The position numbers were made by a program, and so were the translations under genes. 64,000 bases of DNA from Camellia lanceoleosa (Eukaryota > Streptophyta > Magnoliopsida > Ericales > Theaceae): assembly GCA_025200525.1 (NCBI GenBank), contig CM045763.1:60833018-60897017 (forward strand). The letters are read 5' to 3'. Shown piece after piece: positions 32,088 to 43,819 of the stretch. Position 1 is the stretch's first letter. Each line of letters begins with the position of its first letter. The notes beneath the pieces were generated by a model. It made no database searches. It saw only the letters and a list, made by a program, of their open reading frames with translations, and had not been told where the DNA came from.

Positions 32088-34897
32088 TGGGTGTATACTA
32101 GAGCAACCTGCCATATCTGTGCAGATAAGAAGATATTCACAACTTATAAAGTGGTGGAAAGTGGAGAACAACTTTTTATGGGAAACTCCTCCATTTCAAC
32201 TGTAGAAGGACAAGGAAAGATTGTGTTGAAAATGATCTCGGGAAAATAACTCACTCTTAACAATATACTCAATGTGCCAGAGATTCGTGAGAATTTGATT
32301 TCTAGGTCATTCTTGATCAAAAATGGGTTTAAATTAGTCTTTGAATCTGATAAAGTTGTACTCTCCAAGAGCGGAATGTATGTGGGGTGAGGTTACATGA
32401 GTGATGGACTTTTTAAGCTCAATGTAATAACTATTGTACCTAATTTGGCTTTTAATAATAAGAACATCTTCTATTTATATTGTTAAGTCTTCCTTTTTAT
32501 GGCATGGTAGATTAGGACATATTAATTTTAATTCTTTGTGTAGACTTGTTGCTTTAGATTGTTTACCAAATTTAAAATTTGATCCTAATCATAAATGTGA
32601 GATTTGTGTTGAGGCAAAACTCATTAAGGCATCATTTAATAAAGTTGAAAAAAGTACTGAACCTCTAAGTTTAATTCACACAGATATCTATGATTTAAAA
32701 TTTGTTCAAATTAGAGGAGGTAAGAAGTACTTTATTACTTTTATTGATGATTGCACTCGATATTGCTATGTTTACTTATTGAGAAGTAAAGATGAAGCCT
32801 TAGAAGCTTTTAGGCAATATAAACTTGAGGTTGAAAATCAACTTGGCAAAATTATTAAGATAGTGAGGAGTGACAGAGGTGGTGAATATAATGCACTATT
32901 TGAAGAATTTTGTTCTAAACATGGTATTATTCACCAAACCACTACACCCTCTTCTCCTCAGTCAAATGGAGTTGCTGAGAGAAAGAATCGAACTCTTAAA
33001 GAGATGATGAATGCCATGTTGATTAGTTTAGGGTTACCTCAGAACTTGTGGAAGGAGGCGATTTTGTCTGCTAACTTTATCCTTAACAGGGTACCCCACA
33101 AGAAACTCAATCAAACACCTTATGAATTATGGAAAGGTTGACGACCTACCTATAATTACCTCAAAGTGTGGGGGTGTTTGGCCAAGGTGGCAGTCCCTAG
33201 TCCCAAAACGACTAAGATAGGACCAAAGACCGTTGATTGTGTGTTCATTGGATATGCCAATAATAGTAGTGCATATAGATTTTTAGTTCATAGATCTGAA
33301 AATCTGGATATGCATGTAAACATTATTATTGAGTCAAGAAATGCATCATTTTTTGAACACATTTTGCCTAGCAAGGAAATTGAAGAGAAAAGTTCAAATA
33401 AAAGAACTTTTGATACTACTATGGATAGCAGTGAAGACCAAAACGATAATGAATTAGATGAACCTAAACGTAGCAAGAAGGCTAGGATCTCTAAGTCATT
33501 TGGTCCAGATTTTCTGACATACTTGTTAGAAAGTGAGTCTCAAAAGTTCAAAGAACCAATGTCAAGTCCTGAAGCTCCATTGTGGAGAGAGGCTGTGAAT
33601 AGTGAGATTGAATCAATATTGCAAAATCATACTTGGGAACTAGTGGACCTTTCACCAAGATGTAAACCTCTTGCATATAAGTGGATATTCAAGAGAAAAA
33701 TGAAAGTAGATGGTTCAATAGATAAATACAAGGCTAGGCTTGTTGTTAAGGGATATAGGCAGAAGGAAGGCCTTAATTATTTTGACATCTATTCACCAGT
33801 GGCAAGAATAACATCCATTTGCATGTTGATTGCGATTGCAGCTTTGTATAATCTGGAAATATATCAAATGGATGTTAAAACAGCTTTTTTGAATGGCGAG
33901 TTAGATGAGGAAATCTATATGAAACAACAAGAAGGGTTTCAAGTTCCTGGCCAAGAGAAAAAGGTTTGTAAACTTGTCAAATCCCTTTATGGATTAAAAC
34001 AAGCTCCGAAACAGTGGCATGAAAAATTTGATCACGCTATACTTTTGGATGGTTTTAAGATAAACAAATGTGACAAATGTGTTTATGTTAAAAGCACAGG
34101 CAAAGGCTATGTCATAGTTTGTCTTTATGTGGATGACATGCTCATTATTGGAAGTAATAATGACACGATCAAATCCACGAAGAAAATGTTGAACAAAAAG
34201 TTTGACATGAAAGATCTGGGAGTAGCAGATGTAAGTCTAGGAATAAAAATTACTAGAACATCTGAAGGATATGCTTTATCTCAGTCTCACTATGTTGAGA
34301 AGATTCTGGAAAAATTTGGAAAGCATGACGACTGTCCTGCTAAAACACCTGTTGACATTAGTCTTCATTTGTCAAAAAATATAGGTGCAAGCATATTACA
34401 ATTAGAGTACTATTGAATAATTGGAAGTTTGATGTACTTAATGAATTGCACTAGGCCAGATTTAGCCTATGCTATAAGCAAATTGAGTAGGTACACAAGT
34501 AATCCAGGGTCCGATCATTGGAAAACGATAATTAGGGTACTTAGGTATCTAAGACATACCTAGAATTATGGCTTACATTATGCCAAATTTCCAGTAGTAC
34601 TCGAGGGGTACAGCGATGCAAATTGGATATCGGACACTAAAGACTCAAAATCCACTAGTGGATATGTCTTTACCCTGGGAGGTGCAGCAGTCTCTTGGAA
34701 ATCTTCCAAGCAGACATGCATAGCTAGGTCGACAATGGAATCTGAGTTTATCGCTTTAGATAAAACAGGAGAATAAGCAGAATGGCTTCGTAATTTCTTA
34801 GAAGACATTTCAATGTGGCCTAAACCTGTGCCAGCTATATGTATTTACTGTGATAGTCAAGTAGCAATAGGACGCGTACAAAATCATATGTATAACG
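32088..34897 (+). pseudogene. Copia pol pseudogene: protease, integrase, reverse transcriptase, RNase H (first part)
   Basis: Protease remnant 32088-32460 has the active-site box altered (YTRA where copia proteases carry a DTG/DSG-type triad) and stops at 32247 and 32388. A frameshift near 32470 leads into integrase: GAG-pre-integrase zinc region WHGRLGHINFNSL..CEICVEAK, then Asp in IHTDIYD, Asp in RSDRGGEY and Glu in NGVAERKNR, so the DDE triad survives. TGA 33139 precedes the reverse transcriptase (LVVKGYRQKEG, YQMDVKTAFLNGELDEEIYM, LYVDDMLIIG) at about 33560-34390. RNase H keeps Asp (GYSDANW), Glu (ESEF) and Asp (CDSQVA), with stops at 34414, 34561 and 34774. Confidence 0.92.
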
Positions 34898-34902
34898 GTA
34901 AG
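34898..34902. repeat. Target-site duplication GTAAG (left) of the Ogre-like element
   Basis: Identical to 52744-52748. Confidence 0.9.
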
Positions 34903-37900
34903 TGCAGAAACCCAATTTTTGACCATCCTTAAGACTTGGGCGCCGCTGATTGGATCATTCGATGGTGCAGGCTATGCTATGCAAATGTTCGATTTCTTCG
35001 GCAATGAGAGAGTCAAATCCCAACTTTACACCCTATTTTTGGACTAAAACTATTTTGACCAAAGATTTTAGACCTTAAAACCCTCTCTTTCAAAACATTT
35101 TTGAAAAAAAAATTCTACGATGTTCCGAGGCTCGCATTTTGTTAAATATTGCGCTTTTCGGTAAACCGAGCAAGGATAAAGTGGAAATGCATGAAAGAGA
35201 GGTGAGATCATTGAAAAAATCTTTAAAACATCTTGTTTAGAGGTTTAGAGTTGAATAAAAGAAGAGGAGAGGAAAGAAACCAAGTTAGAGAAGAAGATGG
35301 ACATGAACCGGTAAGAGAGAGTTGAGTAGCCTTCACCAAATCAGGTCTATCCTTTTGTACACTTGGACTTAAGTTGTGAGGCCACCACCGTTGGAAAGAG
35401 GACTTCCGGGGATTCATTTTGCACTCAAGAATCTCCTCAAGCTGAGCCAGATGAGGGAGATATGGCTGGTTGAAGTTAGGCATCAATCCAGTTGGATCGA
35501 AACTGAGCAGTCTTCACTAAAAGAGGGATATCTCTTAGCACACATGGAATTTTTATGTGAGGCTACCACCATTGGAAAGCTTACTTCCGGGACTTCAATT
35601 TAGACACAAGAATGACCTGAAAAGGAGTCCAGATGAAGGAGTTTTGCCCATTTAAAGTCGGGCCTGGAAGCAGATTTTTAGTGGCCAGCCGGCCACCACA
35701 AGTGGACGACCGGCCAGAAAAGTGGGTTGTCGGCTACTAAAGTGGTTGGTCGGCCACTAATGTCCCAAACTAAGATATTTTGCAGATCTTTTCCCTTCAG
35801 CTGTTCTACACAGGCTCCAGCTGTCCTGTAATCAGATATTTTGACCTTGAGCTCATATATTGCTATATATAGAGGCTATATCTCATATATTGAAAGGTTA
35901 GAAAATTTTGGAAGCCTCTCTCTCTAAAAGTCCTCTCTCTCTACAAGCCTCTCCCTCTAGAATCCTCTCTCTCCTCTCGTTTTGTGCCTTAAGCTTAGAA
36001 TTCTCTATATATTTGCATACAACCCCTTAACCAAATTAGACCACCTTGTCACTGAGGTTCTTGGAGGTCTTATTTAAGCTCTCAAAGCTAGTTTTAGCTC
36101 AGAAAAGTGGCTGTTTGTTGTTGTGCTTCAAAGGTATAAAGCTTACCCCTTTCAAGCTTATTTTTGCACACTTGTTTGGCCACCTTTGCATGTTGTTTTT
36201 GGCCTACTTTTCAACTACAAAAACCTTTATTTTTAAGGCTTAAAAATGGTGGTTTAAGGCATTTTTAGAGTTAGGGGTGGTCCATCCTCCTTTGTAGCTT
36301 GTTTGCTAAGAATTGTGCCATCTTTTAAAGCTTTTCAAACAACTCTTTTTTGGCCCTTTCACCATTGAATTCCAGGGGAATTTCAGTGGTAAAAACTCGG
36401 TTTTGAGGTCCCAAATAGGAGGGGGTGGCCTCCCCTCCTTGTGTCTTCTTTGCAAGTGTTGATGGCCCAACATGTGAGCATGTTTTTCTACCATCTCATG
36501 ACTTGATCTCAGCATATTTTTGTGACTTTTTTGACCTGCTTGAGCTCTGTTTTTGGTTGGTTAAGTCACTTGTTGCTTGCTTCTTACATTTGTAGTGTAA
36601 TCATGCTTACTAGCTTAATATGCTTAATGAGTTAGCCTATCATTTTAGCTTGTGTTAGCTCCACCTTAGCATGCTTTTGCTCATGTTTTGTCATGCTTTA
36701 ACTCTGTTTTGAGTGGTCTTGGTCATGTATGCTTTGCTTTGTATAGCTCTAGTGTAGTTGACCTTTACTAGCTTTGTGTTTTAGACCCTCTAGTATGCCT
36801 TATTTGTGATGTTTGCATGGTATGGCATCGTTTAGCATGTGATTTCAGAGCATATCCCTTGTCACACTCTCACATATATTGCTCTTTAATTGCTTTTGAG
36901 AGTTGTGCCTTATGCCTTACTTGCAAGCCAACATATGTGCATGATTTTCTACTCTTTTGTGCCTTAATTTCAACATGTTTAGGCCACTGATTTGGCATGT
37001 TTTAGGTCTGTCCATAGCTGGTTTGGTTGTTTGGGTTTGATAATGCATGCCTCTAGTGTAATGCTCTTAACTAGCTTTATGCTTTAAGCTTTGGAACATG
37101 CTGTGCATGAGTTATTTGCATATTTTAGCATTATTCTTCATGCCATTTCAGCACTGAAAATTATGCAACCTCGCTCATTTCTTCATTTTTCCATTTGTTT
37201 TGAGGGTTGGTTACCTTATATTTGTGTTAAAGCTTGAGATAGAGCTTGTGCCCCCAATGGCTTTAACTCTCTTATGAGGGTTTCTACTAGTCAAAGGCGT
37301 GATCTCTCTCATGTCTTAAATCATCCTTTGGTTGACCTCTTTTTCATTAGAGGACTATCACATTGGACCAAATTGACTAAAAAATGGCTTCGTAATGCTA
37401 AAATGAGTAAATAAAATTGAATCAAGTAAAACATGACTAAGATAAGCATGTTGTTTGCATTGCATGTGTTTAGATTGGACATTAATCGAAACACAAGAAA
37501 TGTTGGACGTTTCATACTCAAAGTGATGAAACGTGCCACGTTTCTTGGTCGCCGTCACCCTTGATCATGCATGATAGGGTGGCGGTCATTTGAGTCTTAT
37601 GTGCGTATTCACTAAGCTTGTACAAGCTTGATTCTTTGGCCATCATGCATGAAAATGCTTGATTGGTGGCTTGAGAGCCAAGTGCCACACTCCTTTAAGC
37701 TTAAGAAATAATGAGGAGAGGGGCAGTACGCACATTTCCTTGCAAATACACTGCTGGGTCTCTGTTGTTCTCTGTTACAGCAAAACCAGAAGCCTGGAAA
37801 AACAGGTGGCCGACTAGCCACTTAAGGTAGCCGACCGGCCACCTACACTAGCCGACCAGCAAGTTATGGTGGCCGCCAGCCACCTTTTGTGGCTGACAGG

Positions 37901-39422
37901 GCACCAGTTCATTTCTATGCAAGAGGGTTCTTGTTTTGAAGCAAAGGTAGACTGGAGATTGGCACAGTCTTCAGAAAACAAGGCGAGTGCAAACAGAGAC
38001 AGCCGAAAGCAAGGCAATGGATTTTCGGGAGGAAGCCAGCCGAGCATGCATGTCTCCCTCACCCACGAGGCCACTTTACTTGTTTTAATTAGTTAGTTGT
38101 AGCTAATTAATACATGTATTGTAATTAATTAGTTTAAATCTATGTTGTAATATTTTAGCTAGCTTAGAATAGTTAGTTGATTTATTTCAATTGTGTTGTA
38201 ATAATTAATTAGCTAGAATAGTTAATTAGTTTCATTTTGTAATAGTTAGCTTAGCTTAGCGTAGCTTAACTTATTTATTCGGACCCTCCTTCGTGAGGGC
38301 GCACTGTTGTAATAAGGGTACGTGTGTGTATGTCTTCCAACCCCACTTCTGTCTCCTTGTTACTTATCAGCTTTTGATGGTTAGTTTAGGGCATATCTCG
38401 ATTAGCATACCTTATGCTTGCATGTTTGCATCCATTTATTTGTCTTGCATGCACCGGGCTCGGCGCATCATTCGAACTGCATTGCAAATTCAATACACTT
38501 CTTTGAATACGTGTATCAAGTCACAATCATATACTATCTTAGATAGCCGAGCCTATTAGTTTCATTATTGCATGTGTTGCATTAGGCATGTTATATAGTT
38601 AGGATCATGTATATTTCTAACTAACTTTTTGTTTTGGCTCGAAGTACACTGTAAATGTTACGCTTTCGCATAATTGCATGAGTGTGAGTGTTGCCATGAT
38701 AGCATGCTTGCCATGAGGCTATTTGCTTAAGTGATAAACTGCATGAGTGCCTGTGGATGAAGACTTTATTGTTTGAATTGGAACAGTTCGATGATTGTAA
38801 GTTTTAAGCCCACTTTGCGAAGTGGCAAAATCATGTTTTAAAGCCCACTTGAGGGTGGCAAATCCGCGCTTTAGCCTACTTGCGAGTAGCATTTTCAAAC
38901 CATTTTTAAAAACAAACATGAGTTGATTTGTTCCAAGTCTCGCGACTTAGTTTATACTTGTATGCTGTGTGCATCACATAGTAAAGTTAGATTAATAACT
39001 AGAATAAGAACAAGTGTGTTTATAAAATAATATATTATGCTTAGTAGAGGCCGATCTTTGATCGGGTGAGCGGGGGTGCTCATTTCAGGACCTCCACCTT
39101 TCGTATGCAAGTTCCCGAGCTGAAGCAACTTTGGTGATAACGGACACGTGGCCTTTGGCACAAGTCAGGGTTTTCTAAATTTTCTAAAAATAAAATATTT
39201 AGGTGGCGACTCTGTAATCTGGCACAGTAGTCCAGTTTTGGCCTTATTTGATTCAAAATTTGATTTTCCAAAATGATTTGCCGGATTGGACTCTTTGGTG
39301 TTTATCAGTCTCACATTGCACTTTGTGAGATTAGATTCAGAATCGTGACAAAACTCCAAACTATAGGAGGACTAATTCGCACATCTCCGAAAGGGGGGCG
39401 CGCGAAGAAAGTCGGGTCTATA
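34903..39422 (+). repeat. Ogre-like element 5' LTR, about 4.5 kb
   Basis: Direct repeat of 48202-52743. Contains TATATATAG (35864-35872) with downstream CT-rich leader (TCTCTCTCTAAAAG). Clusters of GGCCGGCC-like motifs occur at 35680-35760 and 37800-37910. Short open frames inside are not genes. Confidence 0.95.
35864..35872 (+). promoter_or_regulatory. Possible TATA box of the Ogre-like 5' LTR
   Basis: TATATATAG followed by a CT-rich stretch typical of plant leader sequences; the same arrangement recurs near 49163 in the 3' LTR. Confidence 0.45.
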
Positions 39423-39427
39423 GTTTT

Positions 39428-39446
39428 TGGCGACTCTGCTGGGGAC
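39428..39446 (+). other. Primer-binding site (tRNA-Arg type)
   Basis: TGGCGACTCTGCTGGGGAC begins five bases after the LTR end. Its complement ends in CCA as a tRNA 3' end must. Ogre elements are known for a tRNA-Arg primer; the assignment to Arg is from family knowledge. The same site is at 59350 in the second element. Confidence 0.8.
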
Positions 39447-40313
39447 TTAGAGAACTTGACTTGAAACTCATGATATGTTGTTTTATCTACATTTATGTGT
39501 TTTTTTGCATTGCATTTGCATTGGTGTGCCTAAGTCACAGTGTTTGGCATTTGCCAGAGGCTTGCTTGGAAAAGCGTGCCATAAGGCTGACTGGTTGCAG
39601 GCTCTGCCACGATGGGAACACAAACCTTGGATCTGGACTACCGTTGTACCGTTTGATCGTCCTTTCACTTCTCAGTGTTAGGTGTGAGAGGTATATTAGG
39701 TGGTCTTGCTGAGGCACCCTTTTTGACCATTTGACCTAGTTGCATACCGGAAGCCGTAGAGATTGTTCCAAACTAGGACAGACTGCTCACCCGAATGCAG
39801 GATTGTTTGAAACTGCATGCGTGCATAGTGAACCCCTAGTTCCTGACAAAACTAGGACAGGAAAACCCTACCCCACCATAGGGGTGTTTTGGCTCTCACT
39901 TGCTTGATATGTGCTGTTAGGATACGTCTCTACAGGAATGTATGTATCAGTTACAAGTCTGGGCATCAGTGTTTGAGGGTATCAGTTTTGAGGCAGAAAA
40001 TTTTGGGATAGAATTCAGTAAAGAGCACAGTCATTCAGCTATGCTCGTATCTGTTCTAGTGAAATCAGGCTGAGATGTTGTCTGTTTTTGCTTTTGCAAG
40101 GTAGTCCTGGAACTATAGCTTCAGAAGGCTCCAACATCCCCCGGGTACATTAGACTTGTGTTGATCGACTTTGACAGGTTGAAGATTTAATTCAAGAGCA
40201 ACCAGTGTTTCCTTCGCCAGAGGCAAGGCAAAAAGGGTCAGTCAGGGCTCACCAGTTCAACTGATCCGATAGTCACCAGTTACATCACCTTTGTTCAAAC
40301 TCAGTTGACCGTG

Positions 40314-42536
40314 ATGGCACAGAGTTCAGAAGAAGTTGTGGCCATAATAACGACATTAAACCAGGGAATTGCCATGCAGGATGAGACCTATGCTGAAACG
40401 CAAGGCCTATCTGGGGCATCTACCACACATCTAGTCTTGGGACCCCAGCCAAACTTTGACCCACTTCTACCAGCTGAAGATTCACATGGTCCGGATCCCC
40501 GAAAAGGGTTGGCTCAAGCTTGAGTTTTCAGCCCCCAAGTGCAGCCTAATGAGAGGCTTTATCCATTTGGTACTAAGGATCTTGAACCGACCTCGGTGAA
40601 AATTGTGAACCTTAAGAAGCAATTCAAAAAGGCATAGGGCCTTAACTCCATTCCCGACGTTGAGGATGGGTACACCGAGGCTGCCGTACAACTCCCAAGC
40701 AGATTCAGAATGCCACATTTTGACCGTTTTGATGGGTCTGGAGATCCTATGGTACATATCTGACTTTTCTTGGATGTCTTGAAACCAATGGGTTTGACTA
40801 AGTCGCAGAAACTCTTTCTGTATGGAAGGACCCTATTGAGTGTAGCAGCCACTTGGTATGCTGATTTGGAGGATACAATGAAGCAAAACTGGGAAAAGTT
40901 GGCTGGGGCCTTTGTTGATCAGTATTCTTGCAATACCCAAGTTGAAATGACCATGCAAGAGCTTGAAGCAACCCACTAGAACCCAACAAAGCCTTTTGTG
41001 GAATTTGTTGCAAGGTGGAGAGCAAAGACAGCACAGATAACAAATCGCCCTTCTGAGAGGGACCAAGTGCGGATAGTGGTGCAGAACCTGGAGCCTGGTA
41101 TGTTGCAAAAGTTAATAGTGGCTCCACTATTCACTTTCAAAAGTTCGCATGAATTAGGGGTTCAAATCGAGAATGCGTTCAACAGAGGGATTATTCCCAG
41201 AACAAGTGAACCAGTAAGTAGGGTTTTTGTTGAGAGTACTAATGCTAGCGGTAGCACTGTTCCCAAACCCACTAAAAGTAATACAGTCGCCAACCCACAA
41301 ACAGCCAGCCCAACTCGAGCTCAAGGCAGAACTTTCACCCCCCTCTATATGAGCCTAACCAGTGCACTAAAATTCCTGATGGAGAGAGGGTATCTCAAAC
41401 CCCTTGATCCTTAACCTCTGCCTTATCCACTCCCTGCTAGACATAACCCTATGAAATACTGCGTGTATCATCAGCAGTGCGGCCATGGCACTGATTGTTG
41501 TTACTGCCTTTGTCATGAGATCCAAAATCTCATCGACAACCGGACGATAGTTCTACCTCAAGATCCCAGTGACCAAGTACCTCATCCACAGCTCAACCTC
41601 GTCCATACACAGCCACCCACTTAGAACCCCAGTATATACACTCTGACCCATCTACCCAAGCCTGAGGCGTTTATCCCAGAGAGCATGGGCTTAAGTATGA
41701 TGGATGCACTTGAACCCCAATCATCTCAAACCCGTGAACCCACTACTTTTGAGCTGATGAGAATGATTGAAGATTTTCAGAGAACTGTGGCAGATTTGGC
41801 CTTTGGGATATTGGCTCTGTCATCGATCACATCACATACCAGAAATTTCACGCCAAAAGGCTCCCCAATCTTGGCACAGGCTGTATTGGAAGAAGGCCAA
41901 TCCCTTGACAAAGTGGAGGCAAGTGGTAAGAATAAGGTAGGGGCAGGCATTGGTCCCCATGAACACCTTTTGTGGGCTGTTGAGGCTTTGAAGGCTAAAG
42001 GACTGAACAAACAGCAAGTGCTCGCAGTTGTTGCAAAGACTGTGGATGACACTTTTTCCATTCAGAATGAGAGCAGTCTGAATTAAGGGGCAAGCCGGGG
42101 GAAGGGTTGTCGTACCAGAAACACCCCTTTCAGCTTCGATCCTACACTCGGAAGAGATCATCAAATCCAATCAGCACCTGCCAACCCCTTTGCTGGCACA
42201 TCTGGAACTACCCCGCAACCTGCAAAGTACCCACCCCGAGGCTAGAGGGTTTTCAATCCCCTCCACATGACTTTGTCCAAAGCTCTCGAAATCCTTATAG
42301 GACAAGGCCATCTCAAACCCCTTGAGCCTCGGCCTTTCTCAAATCCCCTTCTGGCTAAGCATGATGCTGCGAAGTACTGTGCCTTCCATCAACAAGCCGG
42401 CCATGACACTAACATGTGTATTCGTCTTCGCCATGAAATACAAGATCTAATTGATAATGAGGTTATCGTCGCACCAGGTCCTATAAAGTCTATCGGCACT
42501 GGATCGATGAACTTGGGGGATAATATGACTATGTGA
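40314..42536 (+). pseudogene. Ogre-like gag pseudogene with duplicated zinc-knuckle module
   Basis: One reading frame runs through this region, broken by stops at 40521, 40635, 40761, 40977, 41412, about 41623, 42084 and about 42244. Capsid text: MPHFDRFDGSGDP, LFLYGRTLLSVAATWYADL, KPFVEFVARWRAKTAQ, VVQNLEPGMLQK (Retrotrans_gag family). A CX2HX4HX4C knuckle lies at 41460-41501, and a second, related one at 42378-42419 in the same frame. Each is preceded by a PLxMxLxxALxxLxxxGxLKPL block and followed by LRHEIQxLIDN. Relatives such as the element at 60237 have one. Confidence 0.85.
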
Positions 42537-43344
42537 TCGGGGGACGAACCACCTGCGGATGGCGCTCAGTTACTCCAGATATAGGGATGATATGCACTAT
42601 TTTGAGCATTTTGCAAGTGCTGGTTATTGTACTTTCTGACTTGGGTATTGAATCAGTTTCGATGTGTTGTATTGAGTCTGTCTTGTTGTATCGAGTCAGT
42701 CCTGTTGTGTTAGAGTCAGGTGATCTCGGGGGTGTTACCTCGAGCATCACTTGCTTGTTTTGTGTTTGTCTTTTACACTCTTTTGCGTCTGTTTTTGCCT
42801 TAAAGCCAATTGTGCCAGAAGATCTGAATGAAACAGCAGAGCTTTTCACCTATTTTTCTGTGCCTTGAAATCATTGCATTGACCTAAGTTTTTCAAAACT
42901 TTTTTTAACGCTGTGATGAAAACAAAGAGGAAGGAATTCCTCGGGATTTGTAAAAATTTGATCAATTGAATGAGATCATGTTTGTTAATATAAGTACTGA
43001 GAAGGATCCTGGCTTGATCCAGATTGATTCTACATTGTTTTCGGCACGAGTGATTAGTCGCTTTCTTAAAAGATTTCAAAAAATGTTTTGTGTGGTCTTG
43101 CGAAGACCTGTGTAGAATCGCTCTTGAGATTGTGCAGCATAGGATCGTTCTCAGCCTCGAGACTCGTGTCCTTTTGCTTTCAAACTTTGAACCTTGACTC
43201 AGGATGTTCAAACAAACAATCACAACATGAGGCTTGTATGGCCGAATCAGAAGTAACCTTTATACTAGGGGTAATAAGTTCAAATTTCGTCAAAGGAAGC
43301 TTGCAAAGCTGGGTTTGAAGTAGCCCTTGAACTAGGGGAAAAAA
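42537..43344. other. Ogre-like internal region without recognisable domain
   Basis: Between the gag remnant and the integrase scrap. A block near 42500 (NLGDNMT...) resembles text at 63812 in the other element (NLGDSFT), so part of the region after the protease may be the left edge of the big deletion. No protease, reverse transcriptase or RNase H motif is seen in any frame. Confidence 0.5.
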
Positions 43345-43640
43345 ATGCCAAATGTGTTCAAAGATTCAAAAGATGGGTCATTCCGCAAACCAATGAAGAC
43401 TGGCAAGAAAGCCAAATTCCAGCAGTTGGAAGAAGAAAATTTATTGTTGAAGGACAGTCGAGTTCCTATCCGCAACACTAGGGGCAACTTCAGCCCCCAT
43501 TGGATGGACTCCTACATCATCAGCGAACAACAACCATTCTACTGGATTCAGATGGCTTCGAGATCTCAAACTGATCAACATGGACAAGTTAAACTTTTAC
43601 CCTTGAGAGGCTTGCTGGGCCAAAAATCGAGAAGGACGAC
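43345..43640 (+). pseudogene. Integrase C-terminal remnant of the Ogre-like element
   Basis: Open frame with FQQLEEENLLLKD, then RGNFSPHWMDSYIISE and HGQVKLLPL. This resembles the region after the integrase core in Tat/Athila-type pol proteins (pattern L-x-K...RG-F-P-W-GPY-V). The frame then runs into an AAAAG microsatellite and stops at 43731. Confidence 0.6.
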
Positions 43641-43654
43641 CCAGGCAAAAGTTA

Positions 43655-43760
43655 GAGCAAGAAAAAGAAAAGAAAAGAACAAAAATGAAAAAAGAATAAA
43701 AGAAAAGAAAAGAAAAGAACAAAAGAAATGAAATGAAAAGAAAAGAAAAGAAAAGAAAAA
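43655..43760 (+). repeat. (AAAAG)n purine microsatellite
   Basis: Imperfect AAAAG/AAAGAAAAG units over about 100 bp; they generate Lys-rich and Phe/Ser-rich artefact frames on the two strands. Confidence 0.9.
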
Positions 43761-43819
43761 TAGAGCTCGCAAGGTTGAAAACTCGGAAGGGCGGCATTGG
43801 CAAAAGTTAGAGCATAAAA

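Noticed and set aside
35223..39200. Many 60-90-codon frames in the Ogre-like LTR
   Set aside because: The same frames recur in the 3' LTR with random breaks and have no recognisable domain; LTRs do not encode proteins here.
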